Origin: Rhinopithecus roxellana
Lineage: Eukaryota; Chordata; Mammalia; Primates; Cercopithecidae
Direction of reading: 5' to 3'
Assembly: GCF_007565055.1 (NCBI RefSeq)
Contig: NC_044561.1
Location: 28,909,483-28,973,482, forward strand
DNA length: 64,000 nucleotides
Below are positions 35,843 through 46,939 of the stretch, one piece after another. A program made the translations under genes and the position numbers. The notes under the pieces were generated by a model that saw nothing but the letters and a program-made list of their open reading frames with translations, was not told the origin of the DNA and did not search any database. Every line of letters starts with the position of its first letter. The first letter of the stretch is position 1.

Positions 35843-35984
35843 GTAGGCAACAGGACTTCAGATGGGATCTAATAAAACAACATTTCCAGGAACCTTCATG
35901 TTATACCTGCTGCTTGGGAGGCTGAGGGAGGCTGTAGAAAGAGAAAAAGGAAAAGTAAATATAAGCCGCGTTTGTTATTTTCAG

Positions 35985-36001
35985 AGTTTAATGTCATCAT
36001 G
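35985..36001 (+). CDS. 17-nt candidate exon, alpha, unit C
   Basis: Same as the unit B copy, with borders ttttcag and gtgagaag. Its outgoing phase does not fit the next acidic exon, so it is doubtful. Confidence 0.2.
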
Positions 36002-36455
36002 GTGAGAAGTACTATGTTTATGGACTTTTGAGTATCCTGTGTTTTCGATCACCTCTTCTTGCTTTATTGTTTAAAGATGATTTTTCTGAGAACAACTGCT
36101 CTTTTCTGTCTGTGCCACTGTAAAATCTCAGAGCCTTTGGTTTGGGATGCAGTTCTGTCACAGGCAGTTACTTAATCTTGGATATAAAATTCTTCTGCGG
36201 TGTGCCCAGATGCTTAGGATAAATGGATCCTCACCTTATGAACTGTTAGGTTTCATGGCAGCACATTCATTTGTCTGTCCTTGCTGTTTTACCTCTGGTA
36301 TCAAGACATCTCCCTGGGCGTGGAGGACAGAATGAAAATTCACTCTGGGTTCACTGCAGAAGCTCCAATGTCTTGGAAATGGAGGGAGAAGCACAACCGT
36401 GAGCACACTGTCAGCGTTCCATTTCTTCATTTGAATGAGAATGTGCAGTTTTACC

Positions 36456-36935
36456 GTCATTTGTGGAAGAGACTTTCCTTTCCCCATTGGGTATTCTTGG
36501 CACCTCTGTTGAAGATCAGCTGACTCTGTATGTGTGCATTTAATTCTGGTCTCTCGATTCTATATCTGTGATACTTATGGGTGCCCCCATGCTAGAAGCA
36601 TGCTGTCTCAGTTTCTCTGTTTTTTATAGATTTCAATCTCATGAATGTGTTTCCTCCAACACTATTCTTTTTCAATGTTACCATGGTTATTTGAGGCATA
36701 TAAAAATTCCTTAAAGTCTTAGGATTAATGTTTCGATTTCTGCACAGATGTCTGTTGCCAGTTTGATAGCAGTTGTTGTGAGTCTGTAGATCATGTGTGT
36801 AGTATTGTGTGTTAGTCAAGTTTACTCTTCCTATCCATGAATACAGGAAGCCTTTCAACTTATTTGTATGATCTTTACTTGAGTCTTTTTTTTGACAGCT
36901 GATTAGCTAGATTTAACATGACTGAGATAGATTTG
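36456..36935 (-). mobile_element. Old L1 fragment, unit C
   Basis: Counterpart of 15005-15485. Confidence 0.8.
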
Positions 36936-36949
36936 TGTTTTCTTTCTTT

Positions 36950-37242
36950 TTTTTTTTTTTTTTTGAGATGGAGTCACTCTGTCACCATACTGGGGTGCAG
37001 TGATGTGATCTCCGCACACTGCCACCTGTGCCTCCCAGATTCAAGTGATTCTCCTGCCTTATCCTCCCAAGTAGCTGGGACAACAGGTGCGTGCCACCGC
37101 ATCCAGCTAATTTTTGTCTTTTTAGTAGAGATGTGGTTTTGCCATGTTGGCCAGGATGGTCTTGTTCTCTTGACCTCATGATCCACCCACCTCAGCCTCC
37201 CAAAGTGCTGGGATTACAGGCATGAGCCACTATGCCTGGCCA
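36950..37242 (-). mobile_element. Alu, unit C
   Basis: Counterpart of 15490. Confidence 0.93.
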
Positions 37243-37649
37243 AATTTGTGGTATCGTATACCAGTATTTTGTATATCTGAATGAATAGGCATCAAAAAAA
37301 TACTATGTAAGCTAGTTAACCAAAAATCACCCCCGTACTCATGGACATTTTTTCATGAATTTCTTCATTTCTATTGGTATACATTTTCTCATTTCAGTAG
37401 ATCATGTATATTTGAACCTGGAAACTTATCCTCATGGCAGAAAGTGTTCAGAGTCACATCTCTCAGCTTCACTGGTATAGGTTGCGCAGGCTCTGGGTGC
37501 TTGGCCTGTTTGAATGAAGCTTGATCTTTAGGGAATCTCCTCAGGGAGAGTGACACAGAGCTGCTGAAGCCCTTGATCGCAGGGGTCCAAAAGGTTGTGT
37601 GCACACACCCTGGTTCCAGAAGAAGACTTACAAGGAGGAAATCATGACT

Positions 37650-37953
37650 TTTTTTTTTTTTTTTTTTTTTTTGAGATGGAGTCTTGCTCTGTCGCCCAGA
37701 CTGGAGTACAGTGGTGCGATCTCGGCTCACTGCAAGCTCCGCCTCCTGGGTTCACACCATTCTCCTGCCTCAGCTTCCCGAGTAGCTGGGACCACAGGCA
37801 CCCGCCACCACATCCGGCTAATTTTTTGTATATTTAGTAGAGACGGGGTTTCACCATGTTAACCAGGATGGTCTCAATCTCCTGACCTTGTGATCCGCCC
37901 TCCTCGGCCTCCCAAAGTGCTGGGATTACAGGCATGAGCCACCGTGCCTGGCT
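37650..37953 (-). mobile_element. AluY, unit C
   Basis: Counterpart of 16199. Confidence 0.93.
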
Positions 37954-38025
37954 GACTATTTTTACTTGTAGCATTTTAATATTTAATTTTTGAACGACCT
38001 CTATGAAAAAGAAATTGTGATCAGC

Positions 38026-38326
38026 TGGGCGCGGTGGCTCATGCCTGTAATCCCAGCACTTTGGGAGGCTGAGGTGAGTGGATGATGAGGTCAGGAGATT
38101 GAGACCATCCTGGCTAACATGGTGAAACTGTGTCTCTACTAAAAATACAAAAAAATTAGCCAGGCCTGGTGGTGGGTGCCTGTAGTTCCAGCTACTCAGG
38201 AGGCTGAGGCAGGAGAATGGTGTGAACTGAGCAAGCGGAGCTTGCGGTGAGCTGAGATCACGCTCCTGCATTTCAGCCTGGGGGACAGAGCAAGACTCTG
38301 TCTCAAAAAAAAAAAAAAAAAAAAAA
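38026..38326 (+). mobile_element. Alu, unit C
   Basis: Counterpart of 16566. Confidence 0.93.
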
Positions 38327-38806
38327 GAGTGTGTGATCAGTAGAGTAGAGTAATTTGGGTGAAATTGAATCCATTTCACCAATAAATTAAGTAATTAATC
38401 CTTTAAAACAGATGCTAAATATAGTATCATCATAATTGGATCCTAGTGTACTGCCATGGTCTTGAATACGTTAAGAAAATGCTGTTTGTTTAGAAGACTT
38501 TCAAAACATTTGAGAGGGAGGAAGGCACACTTCCATTGACCCTCAGTGTGCATTTTAGATCCATTTGGGGTAGACTGTTTTGTGTTGCTCCCTGATGCCT
38601 CTAGCACAAGGCCAAGGCCTCCATGTCTCATGTCTTTCTTTCTCCCCTTCTCTGCCATCCCTCTTCCACTCAGGGGAATAGTACAGCATCAACTCAGTCC
38701 ATGCTTGTTAATCAACCACCTCCATATACCACATCCAGCAAAGCTCCCTGAGTGACTCACAGTCACAAACACCCAGGGCACTGATCTTTCCTCTGTGGCC
38801 TTCCAG

Positions 38807-38913
38807 GTTCTTCTGAGGACAATCTGAATTTAATACGCCTACCGCCAAGTGAAATTGGTGATTGGGAAAATGATGATAATGATGAGGATGATGAGGATGT
38901 TGATATCATCCAG
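38807..38913 (+). CDS. DRICH1: Acidic exon beta, unit C
   Basis: 107 nt, intact frame, phase 1 to 0. It opens SSEDNLNLIRLPPSEIGDW and ends in an Asp/Glu run followed by VDIIQ. Acceptor ccttccag, donor CAGgtaagacc. It is the last high-identity acidic exon; those downstream are much more diverged. Confidence 0.62.
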
Positions 38914-39049
38914 GTAAGACCACCTTTCTTTGTCTTCTGAGGAAATGTTGGTTTTCTGATGTGAGAAACAAACTCACTAGTCCAAACCCAAAGAATGGAC
39001 TCAGGGAGCTGAAAAATAGAAAAAGTGAGATTTTCTTTCCTTTTTTTTC

Positions 39050-39342
39050 TTTCTCTTTTTCTTTTTTTTTTTAAGAAAGAGTCTAGTTTAGTTGGCCAGG
39101 CTGCAGTGCAGTGGCGCAATCTCGGCTCTATCTCCTGGGCTCAATGAATTCTCCTGCCTCAGCCTCCTGAGTAGCTGGGATTACAGGCATGTGTCCCCAT
39201 GCCTGGCTAATTTTTGTATTCTTAGTAGAGATGGTGTTTCAGCATGTTAGCCAGGCTGGTCTCGAACTCCTGACCTCAGTAATCTGCCCACCTCAGCTTC
39301 CCAAAGTGCTGGGATTACAGGCATGAGCCATCCCGCCTGGCC
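39050..39342 (-). mobile_element. Old Alu, unit C
   Basis: Counterpart of 17577. Confidence 0.92.
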
Positions 39343-40275
39343 GAAAGTGAGACTTCTAATGACAGTGTTTCAAGATGCGGTATCTTATGGGCAGACACAC
39401 CCAGCACAGTTTCCACAAGGAATTTATCCCCTAGTGTGCAGGCCCCTCCCCTGGTTCCTCATAGGCTGAGTATTATGAGGTCACGATCTTTCCAGGTGTT
39501 GCCTATTGATTTTTGGGGAGAGGCTTTAGGTATTTTTCTAGGGTTGTCTTACTGCATTTTGTTGCAGCCCACAATGCATTGCCGTCCTAGTCAGCTGTCG
39601 CTGGGCAGGCTGATAAGAGCAGACAAAGCGAGCTATTTTGCAGTCTAGTAAACTTTCATCTTAATCTTCTTTGGTTGAAGTGAGGGCAACGAAGCGGGGA
39701 GGAGGTGGGGCCAATAAGCAGGCATTGCCCTTCCAAGCAGGAGCCTGGCATATCCTATTTCTTCTGTCCTTTGCTGACCTAACCGGTACAAGACACTTTG
39801 TGTTAGAAATGGGCTACTGTGTACATTATTTCCCTCACCTGATTTCTTTCCTTCTCAATTAATTTTGATATAAAAATATGACAAGGCACATTACGTACAA
39901 CATACACAATTCTCTTTGTGAGGATGGAGTTCGGTCTGAGTTTCTTTTCATCTGATACATGACACACTAGGATGTTTTTGAAGGACAGCATCCATCATCA
40001 ACTGTACTGCAGAGGGATTTTCCTCCAAACCAATTTTTCTCCTTGGATTAGGCCTTGTGCATTTACCAAGTTAAATCACCTTCAGAGAAATTCTGTGGGA
40101 AAAGCTTTTGTCTTTTCCACACATGTCCTCTATGCTAGAATGTTTGGCCTTTGACCTTGACTCACCACTGTTTCACAAGTAGTTTTGTGAAATCATCAGG
40201 AGACTAACAGATCTGTGTAAGGGGTGCAGCAGAATTGATCTAATCCTCACGGCATCTTCTTTTGTCTCATTGCAG

Positions 40276-40297
40276 ATTTTCCCATTGCCTGACCAAG
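40276..40297 (+). CDS. DRICH1: 22-nt microexon beta, unit C
   Basis: IFPLPDQ plus one base between tctcattgcag and gtatgtacc. The following intron carries the Alu at 40396 that took part in the tandem duplication. Confidence 0.55.
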
Positions 40298-40395
40298 GTA
40301 TGTACCTTGAACTAACTCACTTTCTGAGAAACAAGCTTGCTGGCTTTAATATATAGAAACCTTAATCTGGGTTCCTGTTAAAAATATTGGGGGTT

Positions 40396-40682
40396 GGCCA
40401 GGCACGGTGGCTCAAGCCTGTAATCCCAGCACTTTGGGAGGCCGAGATGGGCAGATCACGAGGTCAGGAGATCGAGACCATCCTGGCTAACACGGTGAAA
40501 CCCCATCTCTACTAAAAAAAAAAAATACAAAAAACTAGCCAGGCGTGGTGATGGGCACCTGTAGTCCCAGCTACTCGGGAGGCTGAGGCAGGAGATTGAT
40601 GTGAACCCGGGAGGTGTAGCTTTCAGTGAGCTGAGATCTGGCCACTGCACTCCAGCCTGGGCGACAGAGCAAGACTCTGTCT

Positions 40683-40713
<31 letters not shown>
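40396..40713 (+). mobile_element. AluY, right parent of the tandem duplication
   Basis: Non-chimeric: gatgggcag in the left arm and agctactcggg with gattgatgtgaaccc in the right arm. It sits at the site that is empty in the alpha modules (ttgggggtgtggtgagag near 14170), and the ancestral intron continues after it. Confidence 0.93.
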
Positions 40714-40716
<3 letters not shown>

Positions 40717-40897
40717 CGGGTGTGGTGAGAGCAAATGATTTTGCAAGTGTATAGCTATGAGCCAGAGGGGCTGTAGAAATGTGTGGGAACCCAGAGGACC
40801 AACTAGGAAATTTTGTGTGAGCCAGTGTGTCTTCACCTGGAGTAGGAGAAGTGAGCGCAGCTCTCACTGACTTATCCTGATGTTGGTGGGTCTAAAC

Positions 40898-40942
40898 AGT
40901 GGATTCTGGAGACTCTCAGCAGGGAAGAGGATGCCTTTCCAG
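40898..40942 (+). pseudogene. DRICH1: 45-nt exon, module D (acceptor mutated)
   Basis: Homologous to the alpha 45-nt exons, but tctaaag has become tctaaac. The original AG is lost, and the only AG available lies two bases inside the exon, which would break the reading frame. The donor CCAG/gtaggt is intact. The exon is probably not used. Confidence 0.45.
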
Positions 40943-41084
40943 GTAGGTAAGAAGATTTCAGGTGGGGTCTAATAAAACAGCATTTCCAGGAACCTTCATG
41001 TTATACCTGCTGCTTGGCAGGGTTAGGGAGGGTGTAGAAAGAGAAAAAGAAAAGGCAAATATAAGTGAAGTTTGTTATTTTCAG

Positions 41085-41101
41085 AGTTTAATGTCATCAT
41101 G
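41085..41101 (+). CDS. 17-nt candidate exon, module D
   Basis: Between ttttcag and gtgagaag, reads EFNVIM in phase 1. Same phase problem as its alpha counterparts. Confidence 0.15.
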
Positions 41102-41549
41102 GTGAGAAGTGTCATGTTTAAGGGCTTTTGAGTATCCTGTGTTTTCAATAACCTCTTCTTTATAATTTAAAGATGATTTTTCTAGAACACTTGCTCTTTG
41201 CTGCCTCTGCCACTGCAAAATTTCAAAACCTTTGGTTTAGGACAGAGTTCTGTCATAGGCAGTTACTTAATGCTGGAGACAAAATTCTTCTGTGATGTGC
41301 CCAGATGCATAGGAGAAATTAACCCTCACCTTATGAACTGTTAGGTTTCTTGGCAGCACACTTATTCGTCTGTTTTTCCTGCTTACCTCTGGTATCAAGA
41401 GCTCCTCTTGGGCATGAAAGACAGAATGAAAATGCACTCTGGGCTCACTGCAAAAGCTTCAGTATCTTGGAAATGGAGAGAGAAGCACAACCTTGAGCAC
41501 ACTGTCAGCATTCTGTCTTTATTTGAATGAGAACATGCAGTTTTACCAT

Positions 41550-42055
41550 CGTTTGTGGAAAAGGCTGTCCTTTCCCCATTGTGTATTTTTGACACCTTTG
41601 TTGAAGATCAGTTTACTGTATATGTGTGCATTCAATTCTGGGCTCTCTGTATCTGTGAAACTTAACTTATGGGTGCCCCCTCGCTAGAACCATGCTGTCT
41701 GAATTTCTGCATTTTTCTGTATGTGTGGATTTCAATCTCATGAATGTGTATTCTCTAACACTATTTCTTTTTAAACATCATCATGGTTACTTGAGGCACA
41801 TAAAATTCATTAAAATAGTAGGATTATCCTTTCCATTTCTGCACAGATGGCTGTTACCAGTTTGATAGTAATTGTTGTGAGTGTGTAGATCATGTGTGTA
41901 GTATTGTGTGTTAGTCAGGTTTGGTCTTCCTACCCATGAATACAGGATGCCTTTCCACTTATTTGTACCTTCTTTATTTTCTAGGATCTTCATGTTGACA
42001 GCTGGTAAGTTAGATTTAACATGACTGATAAAAATTTTTGATTTCTTATACCAAT
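41550..42055 (-). mobile_element. Old L1 fragment, module D
   Basis: Same antisense L1 segment as in units A-C, more diverged. It ends at the compound microsatellite. Confidence 0.75.
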
Positions 42056-42058
42056 ATT

Positions 42059-42090
<32 letters not shown>

Positions 42091-42109
42091 GATGCCTATT
42101 CATTCATAC

Positions 42110-42159
<50 letters not shown>

Positions 42160-42194
42160 TGTCTATTCATTCAGAATACTATATATATATATTT
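42059..42194 (+). repeat. Compound GT/AT/GA microsatellite with embedded inverted segments
   Basis: (GT)n(AT)n, then GATGCCTATTCATTCA, then (AT)n(GA)n, then GATGTCTATTCATTCA, then (AT)n running into an Alu. The embedded segments are reverse complements of sequence found at this position in the beta modules. Confidence 0.95.
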
Positions 42195-42478
42195 TGAGAT
42201 GGAGCTTCGCTCTTCCTGCCCAGGCTGGAGTGCAATGGCGAGATCTTGGCTCACTGCAACCTCTGCCTCCCAGATTCAAGGGATTCTCCTGTCTCAACCT
42301 CCTGAGTAGCTGGGATTACAGGTGCTCACCAGCATGCCTGGCCAATTTTTTGTATTTTTAGTAGAGACAGGGTTTCACCATGTTGGCCAGGCTGGTCGTG
42401 AACTCTTGACATCAGGTCATCCGCCCACCTCAGCCTCCCAAAGTGCTGGAATTACAGGTGTGAGCCAGAGTGCTCAGC
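42195..42478 (-). mobile_element. Alu
   Basis: Its last 135 bp, with the unusual end GAGTGCTCAGCC, recur at 44204-44333. Confidence 0.93.
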
Positions 42479-42885
42479 CAAAAAAATAATTTTTACGTAA
42501 GCTAGTTAACCAAAAACCACCCCCGTACTCATGAACATTTTTTCATGAATTCATTCATTTCTATTGGTATACATTTGCTCATTTCAGTAGATAATGTGTA
42601 TTTGAACCTGGAAGCTTATCCTCATGGCAGAAAGTGTTCAGTGAACCTGATTCTGGGTTCCTGCTGGGAAAGAGGCTTGGGGTTCTCATGAAAGTGATTT
42701 TGCCAGTATAGAACTCTGGCCCGAGAAGCTGTAGGGGGGTTTGTCAACCCAGAAGAAAGATTAGGGGATCATGTATGAAGCAGCGTGGGGTGGGAGAATA
42801 GCCCATCATTCAGCTTCAGCTAAAGTAGGAGGAGTGGGTGAGTCACTCTGTCTAATGACTTATCCTGGTGTTTTTCTTTCTAAAG

Positions 42886-42927
42886 ACTTAACGCTGGAGA
42901 GTATTAGTGATGAAGAGACTCATCCAG
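42886..42927 (+). CDS. DRICH1: 42-nt phase 1-1 exon, orphan copy D2 (read-through open to 42995)
   Basis: After tttctttctaaag it reads DLTLESISDEETHP and ends CCAG/gtaggg. The acidic exon and microexon that should precede it are missing: sequence jumps at about 42641 from the position equivalent to 44494 to that equivalent to 45838. Read-through stays open, with GSQEPPGYP before TGA. It is an orphan copy, perhaps unused. Confidence 0.35.
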
Positions 42928-43734
42928 GTAGGGAACTACATGCCAGGAAAAATCCAATGGGAAAAGGTTCCCAGGAGCCCCCAGGTTATCCCTGATGATT
43001 GGGAGGAGGGGCTGAAGGAGGGAGTATGAAATCAGAAGGAAAATGGAAATACGTGTGAGGTCTGGCTTATTGTTTTCAGCTTCTTGGCATCATGGTAAGA
43101 ACTGTCTCTATGGGCTTTGGGGGTGCCGCGTTCATGAGAGATTCTCTTTGCAGTCCACCTGCTCTTTTCCGCCTGTGGAACATCAGAGCCTTTGGTTTGG
43201 ATTAGTCAGCACTCCTAGGGATTGTGCACAAGGGTGTAGGCTTAAGCACTGGGTGTCATCTGTGATGAAGGGAATCTGGGGGACACAGCTCTCTCACAGG
43301 CATTTCCTGGAACCTAGAGAAACAGTTCTGCTGTGTGCCAAGGGGAAATCGAGAGTCACCCTCTGAACTTTCAGGACTTGTTAGTGCATATTCATGTTTC
43401 TGTCCTCACTGTGCGCTCCTGGTTTAAAGGGATCTGCTGGGGTGGATGGTGGAGTGAATATTCATGCTGGGCTCACTGGTAAAACTCCAGTCTCCTTTGA
43501 AGGGAGGAGGAATGTTTGACCTTGAGCATATTTCCAGCCTCCAGTTCCAACCCAGTCACAGATTCTGAGATGAGGTTTCTTTCTCCCCAGTTCTCTAATT
43601 TTGGGCGAAGCCAATAGTTCCTTCCCACAAAAGATAGTATCACACTATTTCCTGTCTTCAGAACTTTGGCTGTGGTTTTGTTCTCTAAGTTGATATTCAT
43701 CGCTTAAGTTCTGGACTTTTTCTTTTGTTATTTT

Positions 43735-44333
43735 TTTCTCTGAGACAAAATCTCGCTCTCTCGCCCAGGCTGGAGTGCAGTGGTGTGATCTCGGCTCACT
43801 GCAAGCTCTGCCTTCTGGGTTCATGCCATTCTTCTGCCTCAGCCTCCCGAGTAGCTGGGACTACAGGTGCCTACCACCACGCTTGGCTAATTTTTTTTTT
43901 TTTTTTTTTTTTTTTGAGACGGAGTCTTGCTCTGTCACCCGGGCTGGAGTGCAGTGGCCAGATCTCAGCTCACTGCAAGCTCCGCCTCCCGGGTTCACGC
44001 CATTCTCCTGCCTCAGCCTCCCGAGTAGCTGGGACTACAGGTGCCCGCCACCTCGCCCGGCTAGTTTTTTGTATTTTTAGTAGAGACGGGGTTTCACTGT
44101 GTTAGCCAGGATGGTCTCGATCTCCTGACCTTGTGATCCGCCCGTCTCGGCCTCCCAAAGTGCTGGGATTACAGGCTTGAGCCACCGCGCCCGGCCAATT
44201 TTTTGTATTTTTGATAGAGACAGGGTTTCACCATGCTGGCCAGGCTGGTCGTGAACTCTTGACATCAGGTCATCCGCCCACCTCAGCCTCCCAAAGTGCT
44301 GGAATTACAGGTGTGAGCCAGAGTGCTCAGCCA
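43735..44333 (-). mobile_element. Composite Alu interrupted by another Alu
   Basis: 43735-43890 is the start of one Alu, whose position matches the Alu at 50310. 44197-44333 is the end of the 42195-type Alu. The two parts are separated by the Alu at 43892. Confidence 0.85.
43892..44196 (-). mobile_element. AluYRa-like, nested in the composite Alu
   Basis: Complete young element, from poly-T to CGCGCCCGGCC, inserted after GGCTAATTTTT. Confidence 0.92.
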
Positions 44334-45191
44334 AAAAAATAATTTTTACGTAAGCTAGTTAACCAAAAACCACCCCCGTACTCATGAACATTTTTTCATG
44401 AATGCATTCATTTCTATTGGTATACATTTGCTCATTTCAGTAGATAATGTGTATTTGAACCTGGAAGCTTATCCTCATAGCAGAAAGTGTTCAGAGTCAT
44501 GTCTCTCAGCTTCACTGGTGTAGGTAGAGCAGGCTGTGTGAGATTGGCCTGTTTGAATGAAGCCTGATTTTTAGGGAATCTCCTCAGGGAGAGTCACACA
44601 GGAGGTGCTGGGGCGCCTGATCACAGGGGTCCAAAAGGGTGTGCAGAAGTGGTTCCAGAAGAAGACTTACAAAGAGGAAATCATGAGTCTTTTTAATTGC
44701 GGCATTTTAACATTGAATTTTTAAATGATCTCTATGAAAAAGAATGTGTGATTAATAGAATAGAGTAATTGAGTCCATTTCACCATAAAATTGGCTTTTA
44801 ATCAAGTAATAAATCCTTTAAAACAGATGCTAAATGTAGTACCAGTATAATTAGATCCTAGTGTACTGAAGAGGTCTTGGATAAGCTAAGAAAATGCTGT
44901 TTGCTTTGAAGAGTTTCAAAACATTTGAGAGGGAGAAAGGCACTCTTCCACTGACCCTCAGTATGCATTTTGGATCCATTTGGGGTTGTCTGTTTTGTGT
45001 TGCTGCCTGATGCCTCTAGTACGAGGCCAACGCCTTCATGTCTCGTGTCTTTCCTGCTCCCCTTCTCTGCCATCCCTCTCCCACTCAGGGGAATAGCCCA
45101 GCATCAACTCAGTTCATGCTTGTCAACCACCTCCATATACCACATCCAGCAAAGCTCCCTGAGTGACTCAGAGTCCTCTGAGTCCTTCCAG

Positions 45192-45283
45192 CTTGGCCTG
45201 AGGATGGCCTGGTTTTAAGAGGCTCACCACAATGCAAAGATGAAGAAGAAAAAGAAGATGATGATGATAATAATGATGCCCAC
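45192..45283 (+). CDS. DRICH1: Acidic exon, module E
   Basis: 92 nt between ccttccag and gtaagact, phase 1 to 0. It reads (A)WPEDGLVLRGSPQCKDEEEK and then Glu-Asp-Asp-Asp-Asp-Asn-Asn-Asp-Ala-His. It differs strongly from alpha and beta in sequence but keeps length class, phase and the acidic end. This supports an old duplication with continued coding constraint. Confidence 0.55.
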
Positions 45284-45757
45284 GTAAGACTCCCCTTTTT
45301 TGTCTTTTACAGCAATGTTGTTTTCCTGATTGCTTTACTTCTCAATTAATTTTGATATGAAAATCTGGCAATGCACATTATGTACACTGTATACACTATT
45401 CTCTTTGTGGGGCTGGAATTCAGTGGGCGTGTGTTCCCAACTGATACATGGTCTGCTAGCGTGCTTTTCAATGACAGCCTCCAGTATCAACTGGAATACT
45501 GAGGCATTTTCTACAATACCACTTTTCCTCCTTGGATTAAGCATTGTGCATTTGAATATAAAATTAAAGGTAAATTCTGTGAATTAAGGTATTATTTTTC
45601 TATAGCTATCCTCTGTGCTAGGCTTTGGGGACTTTGATCTATGGTTCAATCGCTGTACCACCTTCTGGATTTTTATCGTTGTCCAGAGAATAACAGATCT
45701 GTGTGAAGTGCACAGCAGAATCTGATTCTCACGATGTTTTCTTTTATATAATTGCAG

Positions 45758-45779
45758 GGAACAGCTTGGAAAGAAAATG
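45758..45779 (+). CDS. DRICH1: 22-nt microexon, module E
   Basis: After tatataattgcag, before gtatgtacc. Encodes GTAWKEN plus one base, phase 0 to 1. The length is the same as in alpha and beta, although the peptide is unrelated. Confidence 0.5.
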
Positions 45780-46081
45780 GTATGTACCATGAAATAACTC
45801 ACTTCCTGAGGGAAAAACTTGCTGGCTTCAGTGTATAGAAACCTGATTCTGGGTTCCTGCTGGGAAAGAGGCTTGGGGTTCTCATGAAAGTGATTTTGCC
45901 AGTATAGAACTCTGGCCCGAGAAGCTGCAGGGAGGTTTGTCAACCCAGAAGAAAGATTAGGGGATCATGTATGAAGCAGCGTGGGGTGGGAGAATAGCCC
46001 ATCATTCAGCTTCAGCTAAAGTAGGAGGAGTGGGTGAGTCACTCTGTCTAATGACTTATCCTGGTGTTTTTCTTTCTAAAG

Positions 46082-46194
46082 ACTTGACGCTGGAGAGTAT
46101 AAGTGACAAGAAGACTCATCCAGTTAGGGAGCTACGTGCCAGGAAAAACCCAATGGGAAAAGGTTCCCAGGAGCCTCCAGGTTATCCCTGCTGA
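46082..46194 (+). CDS. DRICH1: Candidate 3'-terminal exon, module E (42-nt exon with lost donor)
   Basis: Acceptor tttctttctaaag in phase 1. It starts DLTLESISDKKTHP. The donor present in D2 (CAGgtaggg) is CAGttaggg here, so the exon would read on through VRELRARKNPMGKGSQEPP to TGA at 46192-46194, ending GYPC. That makes it a plausible last coding exon. Alternatively it is skipped and splicing continues to module F. Confidence 0.35.
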
Positions 46195-46278
46195 TTGGGA
46201 GGAGGGGCTGAAGGGGGGGGGGGTATGAAATCAGAAAGAAAATGGAAATACGTGTGAGGTCTGGCTTGTTGTTTTCAG

Positions 46279-46406
46279 AGTTTCTTGGCATCATGGTAAG
46301 AACTGTCTCTATGGGCTATGGGGGTGCCGCGTTCATGAGAGATTCTCTTTGCAGTCCACCTGCTCTTTTCTGCCTGTGGAACATCAGAACCTTTGGTTTG
46401 GATTAG
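46279..46406 (+). CDS. Alternative 3'-terminal reading frame, module E
   Basis: The acceptor gttttcag enters in phase 1 at EFLGIMVRTVSMGYGGAAFM and stays open to TAG at 46404-46406, ending RTFGLD. Module F has the same frame and length (128 nt). An internal gtaag after ATG could make this a 17-nt exon instead. Confidence 0.25.
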
Positions 46407-46939
46407 TCAGCACTCCTTGGGATTGTGCACAAGGGGTGTTGGCTTAAGCACTGGGTGTCATCTGTGATGAAGGGAATCTGGGGGACACAGCTCTCTCACA
46501 GGCATTTCCTGGAACCTAGAGAAACAGTTCTTCTGCTGTGTGCCAAGGGGAAATCGAGAATCACCCTCTGAACTTTTAGGACTTGTTAGTGCACGTTCAT
46601 GTTTCTGTCCTCACTGTGCGCTCCTGGATTAAAGGGATCTCCTGGGGTGGATGGCGGAGTGAATATTCATGCTGGGCTCACTGATAAAACTCCAGTCTCC
46701 TTTGAAGGGAGGAGGAATGTTCGACCTTGAGCACATTTCCATCCTCCATTTCCCAACCCAATCACAGATTCTGAGATGAGGTTTCTTTCTCCCTAGTTCT
46801 CTAATTTTTGGGGAAGCCAAGAGTTCCTTCCCGCAAAAGATAGTATCACACTATTTCCTGTCTTCAAAAATTTGGCTTTGGTTTTGGCTTTTGAGATGAT
46901 ATTCATCACTAAAGTTCTAGACCTTTTTTTTTTAGCCAG

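Larger units (their letters stand above)
29676..40454 (+). repeat. 10.7-kb tandem unit C
   Basis: Third copy. It ends in the non-chimeric Alu at 40396, after which ancestral intron sequence continues. It has a private Alu (32967-33279) and a private 238-bp deletion at 32556/32557. It is very close to unit B elsewhere. Confidence 0.9.
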
